Below, piece by piece: positions 60,867 through 64,000 of a stretch of DNA of 64,000 nt. The notes under the pieces were generated by a model. It was not told the DNA's origin. It saw only the letters and a program-made list of their open reading frames with translations, and did no database searches. Source of the stretch: Trebonia sp964581815 (GTDB taxonomy: Bacteria; Actinomycetota; Actinomycetes; Streptosporangiales; Streptosporangiaceae); the NCBI GenBank assembly GCA_964581815.1, contig CAZORE010000026.1, positions 1 through 64,000 on the forward strand, read 5' to 3'. Each line of letters opens with the position of its first letter. The stretch's first letter is position 1. The position numbers and the translations under genes are program-made.

Positions 60867-60895
60867 GAAGCGCGGGCGCCTCACGAGGCGTGTGC

Positions 60896-60931
60896 GCCCG
60901 CGGAGCGCTGCTTGCGCTCCGCGGGCGTTTT
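60896..60931 (+). terminator. Rho-independent terminator
   Basis: 13-bp perfect stem (60896-60908 with 60914-60926), loop TGCTT, then GTTTT. It ends transcription from the tRNA side and precedes the acyl-CoA ligase stop at 60941. Confidence 0.85.
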
Positions 60932-60940
60932 GCCGCCGGG

Positions 60941-62593
60941 CTAGTGCGGCAGGGCGCCGAGCTTCGTCACGTCGAGGGCACCCGACGCGTACTGCTCCCT
61001 GAGCGTGGTCTTCTTGAACTTGCCGACGGAGGTCTTGGGGACCTCGTCGATGAACGCCCACCGCTCGGGCAGTTGCCAGCGCGGGATCCGCTCGCCTAGG
61101 TAGGCGCGCAGTTCGGTCGGGGTCACCGGACCCGCGTCCGCGCGCAGCACGACGGCGGCGAGCGGGCGCTCGCCCCACTTGTCATCGGGCACCCCGAACA
61201 CAGCCGCCTCGGCCACGGCCGGGTGCCCCATGATCAGGTTCTCCAGCTCCATCGAGGAGATCCACTCGCCACCGGACTTGATCACGTCCTTGGCCCGGTC
61301 AGTGAGCCTGAGGAAGCCGGCCGGGTCGAGCGTTCCCACGTCGCCGGTGCGCAGCCAGCCGTCGTGGAACTTCTCCGGTGCCGGGTCGTTGTAGTACGAC
61401 GCGGTGATCCACGGGCCGCGGCACTCAAGCTCGCCAACGGCCTTGCCGTCGGACGGGAGCACCTCGCCGTCGTCCCCGGTGAGCCGGCCTTCGACGCCGC
61501 AGATCAGCCGTCCCTGAGACACCCGGTACGACCAGACCGCCTCGCCGCTGACCCCGGCCGGCTCGCGGGCGATCGACCCGAGGGGAGAGAGCTCGGTCAT
61601 CCCCCAGGCGTGCGTCATGGTGAGGCCGTATTCGTCGGAGTAGGCGCGCATGACCGCCTCCGGCAGCGCGGAGCCGCCGCAGACGAGGGTGCGCAGCGAG
61701 GAGATGTCGCCGCCGGACGAGCGCAGGTGGGCGAGCACGCCCTGCCAGATGGTGGGCACGCCCGCGCCCACGGTGACCTGTTCGGTCTCGATGAGCTTGA
61801 CGATGACGGCCGGGATCATGAACCGGTCCGGCATGATGATGTCGGCGCCGGACATCATCGCCGCGTACGGCAGGCCCCAGGCGTTGGCGTGGAACTGCGG
61901 CACGATCGGCATGATCCGGTCGTGCTCGCCCACGCCAAGTCCGTTCATCGTGCACGCCGCCATCGAATGCAGGTAACTGGACCGGTGGCTGTAGGCGACG
62001 CCCTTGGGCAGCCCAGTGGTCCCGCTTGTGTAACACATGGCGGCGGCCGACCGCTCGTCGAGCTCAGGCCAGGCAAAGGTGTCCGAAGCGTCCGCGAGCA
62101 GCTCCTCGAGGAGATGCACCTCGTGCCCCGGCCCGGCGAGCGTGGCGAGCGCCGCCGCATCGGCCGGCCCCGAGACGAGCACGTGCCGAATGGTCTCCGC
62201 CATGGGAAGCACCTGAGCGAACAACGGGATCAGCGAGGCGTCCACCACCACCGCGTAGTCGCCGGCGTGCGTGGCGATATAGCCGACCTGGTCGGCCGCC
62301 AGCCGCAGGTTCAGCGTGTGCAGGACGGCGCCCATCGACGGTATCGCGAGGTAGGCCTCGAGGTGCTCGGCGTTGTTCCACATGAACGTGCCCACCCGCT
62401 GGTCGCCATCAACGCCGAGCGAGCGCAGCGCGTTCGCCAGCCGGGCCGACCGTTCGCCGACGTCGGCGTAGCTACGCCGCCTGGGTATCTCATCTCCGGC
62501 GCAGGTGACAACCTCCTTGTCACCGAAAACCGTCGTGCCATAGCGCATGATCGTGGTGATCGTCAGCGGGAAGTCCATCATTGTGCTGCGCAT
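60941..62593 (-). CDS. Fatty-acyl-CoA ligase (AMP-dependent synthetase)
   Basis: 550 residues of the ANL superfamily, FadD-type. AMP motif CYTSGTTGLPKGVAYSHRSS (A3), AWGMTELSPLG (A5), GWLRTGDVGTLDPAGFLRLT (A7-A8), and the catalytic lysine in VGKFKKTTLREQY (A10). Activates a fatty or other carboxylic acid with ATP and CoA. ATG 62593. Substrate unknown; could serve the same oxidation route as the acyl-CoA dehydrogenase and EtfD-like protein. Confidence 0.9.
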   Translation of the reverse strand: MRSTMMDFPLTITTIMRYGTTVFGDKEVVTCAGDEIPRRRSYADVGERSARLANALRSLGVDGDQRVGTFMWNNAEHLEAYLAIPSMGAVLHTLNLRLAADQVGYIATHAGDYAVVVDASLIPLFAQVLPMAETIRHVLVSGPADAAALATLAGPGHEVHLLEELLADASDTFAWPELDERSAAAMCYTSGTTGLPKGVAYSHRSSYLHSMAACTMNGLGVGEHDRIMPIVPQFHANAWGLPYAAMMSGADIIMPDRFMIPAVIVKLIETEQVTVGAGVPTIWQGVLAHLRSSGGDISSLRTLVCGGSALPEAVMRAYSDEYGLTMTHAWGMTELSPLGSIAREPAGVSGEAVWSYRVSQGRLICGVEGRLTGDDGEVLPSDGKAVGELECRGPWITASYYNDPAPEKFHDGWLRTGDVGTLDPAGFLRLTDRAKDVIKSGGEWISSMELENLIMGHPAVAEAAVFGVPDDKWGERPLAAVVLRADAGPVTPTELRAYLGERIPRWQLPERWAFIDEVPKTSVGKFKKTTLREQYASGALDVTKLGALPH

Positions 62594-62683
62594 CGGGCCC
62601 CCGCACCTCCTCTTTGAGCTCCCGGGCTGATCCCTGGGTATCAGGATCTCTTTTCGGTGATAGTGCCACGTACCTGGCGCGCA

Positions 62684-63232
62684 TTACACCCCTTGCCGGG
62701 ACAGATCTAACGACGATTCCCCGGGGCCAGGCTGCGCGTCGGCGCCAAGCTCGGCGTCGTTCCTTAGCTTTGCCACGGCCCGGGCCACGGTGGACTTGAC
62801 CGTTCCCACCGAGACACCGAGCGCGGCCGCCACCTCCGGCTCGGTCAGGTCGTCGTAAAACCTGAGCATGACGGCGGCGCGCATCTGACGCGGCAGCCGG
62901 TCGATCGCGCGCTGCACCACGTCGTGCAGGTCGCTGTCTTTAGTGCAGTCCTCGGCGGTGACGGAGTCGGGAAGCTCGTCCGTGGGGTACTCGTCAACCC
63001 GCCGTCGCCGCCACCCCGAGATGTGCGTGTTCGCCATCACTCGCCGGACATAGGTATCAAGCGCCGCTGGGTCGTCAATACGATCCCAGGACTGGTACGC
63101 CTTCACCAGCGTGGCCTGGAGCAGGTCCTCGGCGTCGGCGCGGTTTCCCGTCATCGACTGGGCGGCCCGCAGCAGCGCGTGGCTGCGGGAGCGGACATAC
63201 TCACCAAACGCCATGCGGTCCCCTACGCTCAT
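62684..63232 (-). CDS. SigE-family ECF sigma factor
   Basis: 182 residues from ATG 63232. Region 2: FGEYVRSRSHALLRAAQSMT, NRADAEDLLQATLVKAYQSW, ALDTYVRRVMANTHISGWRR. Region 4: IDRLPRQMRAAVMLRFYDDL, PEVAAALGVSVGTVKSTVAR. It belongs to the SigE family, common in actinomycetes. The start is doubtful: ATG 63232 and ATG 63214 both follow the same GCGTAGGGGAC element, duplicated 18 bp apart. No anti-sigma gene adjacent. Confidence 0.85.
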   Translation of the reverse strand: MSVGDRMAFGEYVRSRSHALLRAAQSMTGNRADAEDLLQATLVKAYQSWDRIDDPAALDTYVRRVMANTHISGWRRRRVDEYPTDELPDSVTAEDCTKDSDLHDVVQRAIDRLPRQMRAAVMLRFYDDLTEPEVAAALGVSVGTVKSTVARAVAKLRNDAELGADAQPGPGESSLDLSRQGV

Positions 63233-63502
63233 GGGTCCCCTACGCTTCAGACCGGACACTACTCAGCGTGATTATTCGGCTACGATACGCCTCGGACAGT
63301 TACCGACACCACTCGGTCCCCGCTAGAACCAGTGGCATCAGCCCTACCTGCACTTCCTCCAGAAGTCACACCTACGCGGTATTACACAGCCGGCATAGCG
63401 GCCTGATATTGCGGAATCACTTGACGTGCGGCCCCTATGTGAGCATCGTCGGACATGGCATGGCGATCGCCGCAATCCCATTCCAAGCAAGTGCGACGGA
63501 AG

Positions 63503-64000
63503 ATGGATATATCCACTAGTTACCATCACGCTACGCAAACGGGCTCGTCCGCCTGGCACGCCCGCCGGGCGTTGCTGCGCGCCGCGGTGTTTGAGACCCG
63601 TGACCGCGAGTTCTGGTCGCACCGGCCCGCCGTCGCGAGGTCCGTCGCCACCGGGATCATCACGGAAGTACGGGAGGACGCCATCGTGCTCGACGGCCCT
63701 GGCGGCATCGAGCTCTTCTCCTTCTCCCCCGCGACCGTCACCTGGATGGGTGCGGTCACGGCGCCGTCCGCGCTACGTGTTGGTGATCAGGTCATCATCA
63801 GGCACCGCTCGCTCGACACCGCCGCGCCGGCGCGCCGTCTCGCCGAGCGCATCTGGGCCCGCATCGGCCGGGTGACGGGCACCATCATCGCCGTGCAGGG
63901 GCGTGAGTTCCTCGTCGACGCGGGGCGCGCGGACGGTTCGCCGCGGCACGTGGTGGTCGCGGCAGCGTCGGCCCGCCAGGTGCAGGTGCGCTTCCCCAGG
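63503..64000 (+). CDS. Uncharacterised protein, partial at right edge
   Basis: 166 codons open to the window end. Residues ~25-165 have small beta-strand-like segments (TGIITEVREDAIVLDGPGGI, LRVGDQVIIRHRSL, GRVTGTIIAVQGREFLVDAG), suggesting two related beta-barrel or OB-like units. ATG 63503 with a weak GGAAG before it. I recognise no family. The C-terminus is beyond the window. Confidence 0.55.
   Translation, partial: MDISTSYHHATQTGSSAWHARRALLRAAVFETRDREFWSHRPAVARSVATGIITEVREDAIVLDGPGGIELFSFSPATVTWMGAVTAPSALRVGDQVIIRHRSLDTAAPARRLAERIWARIGRVTGTIIAVQGREFLVDAGRADGSPRHVVVAAASARQVQVRFPR

Noticed and set aside
1..64000. CRISPR arrays, complete insertion sequences, prophage or integrase genes, secondary-metabolite genes
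   Set aside because: None seen; only remnants and att-like scars are present.

Overview
The window is high-GC actinobacterial chromosome. Frequent GTG and TTG starts, stop-start overlaps, a bldC gene, an HspR/HAIR-controlled dnaK operon, mycobacterial-type EtfD and purS as a separate gene all fit. BldC and the XRE-DUF5753/DUF397 genes point to a filamentous, sporulating group (Streptomyces/Streptosporangiales-like). The species cannot be named from the sequence alone. The sequence is draft: four runs of exactly 100 N are present, and two of them are flanked by identical 55-bp ends. Collapsing those two restores both interrupted reading frames.

Layout. 1-6.1 kb: a sensor histidine kinase; a two-gene operon of a small HTH protein and an orphan DNA methyltransferase behind tandem palindromes; mscL; an unassigned gene; bldC; a DUF3073 gene. 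6.2-11.9 kb: leftward purine operon purS - RsbW-like ATPase - purQ - purL - SCP-like gene - purF. 12-16.3 kb: a 2-oxoacid dehydrogenase operon (E1 alpha, E1 beta, E2) and a rhomboid protease. 16.3-23.8 kb: acyl-CoA dehydrogenase, CbiX-like protein with a heptapeptide repeat, secreted glycosidase-like protein, prfC and two GNAT genes.

24-30.7 kb is the accessory part. It holds a symmetric array of TTTGCATAGC sites, a truncated tetR remnant next to a frameshifted quinone oxidoreductase, GPP34, a tRNA-Thr 3' fragment (an integration scar), a gene with an in-frame stop, mazEF, tRNA-Gly, and an XRE-DUF5753 regulator with two DUF397 genes.

30.7-45.8 kb returns to core genes: etfD-like Fe-S reductase, the dnaK-grpE-dnaJ-hspR-clpB stress operon, a TPR-like gene, an NYN-domain protein, pyrE, a DedA protein, fba and DUF3151. 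45.9-55.7 kb: purA, an ECF sigma factor with a membrane partner, purD-ltrA-purB (overlapping), murA, hisC and a lipoprotein. 55.8-64 kb: GNAT, an AbrB remnant beside tRNA-Ser(CGA), tadA and its partner gene, a 51-residue membrane peptide with a PH-domain protein, a ROK protein, tRNA-Ser(GCT) with a hairpin cluster, a fatty-acyl-CoA ligase, a SigE-family sigma factor and a partial gene at the right edge.

Together the window carries seven purine genes (purF, L, Q, S, A, D, B) plus pyrE, a heat-shock regulon with its own repressor, and parts of a fatty-acid/branched-chain oxidation route (acyl-CoA ligase, acyl-CoA dehydrogenase, ETF-linked Fe-S reductase, 2-oxoacid dehydrogenase). No complete phage, insertion sequence, CRISPR array or secondary-metabolite cluster is visible. 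The least explained items are the HTH/methyltransferase operon, the TTTGCATAGC array and the RsbW-like gene inside the purine operon.
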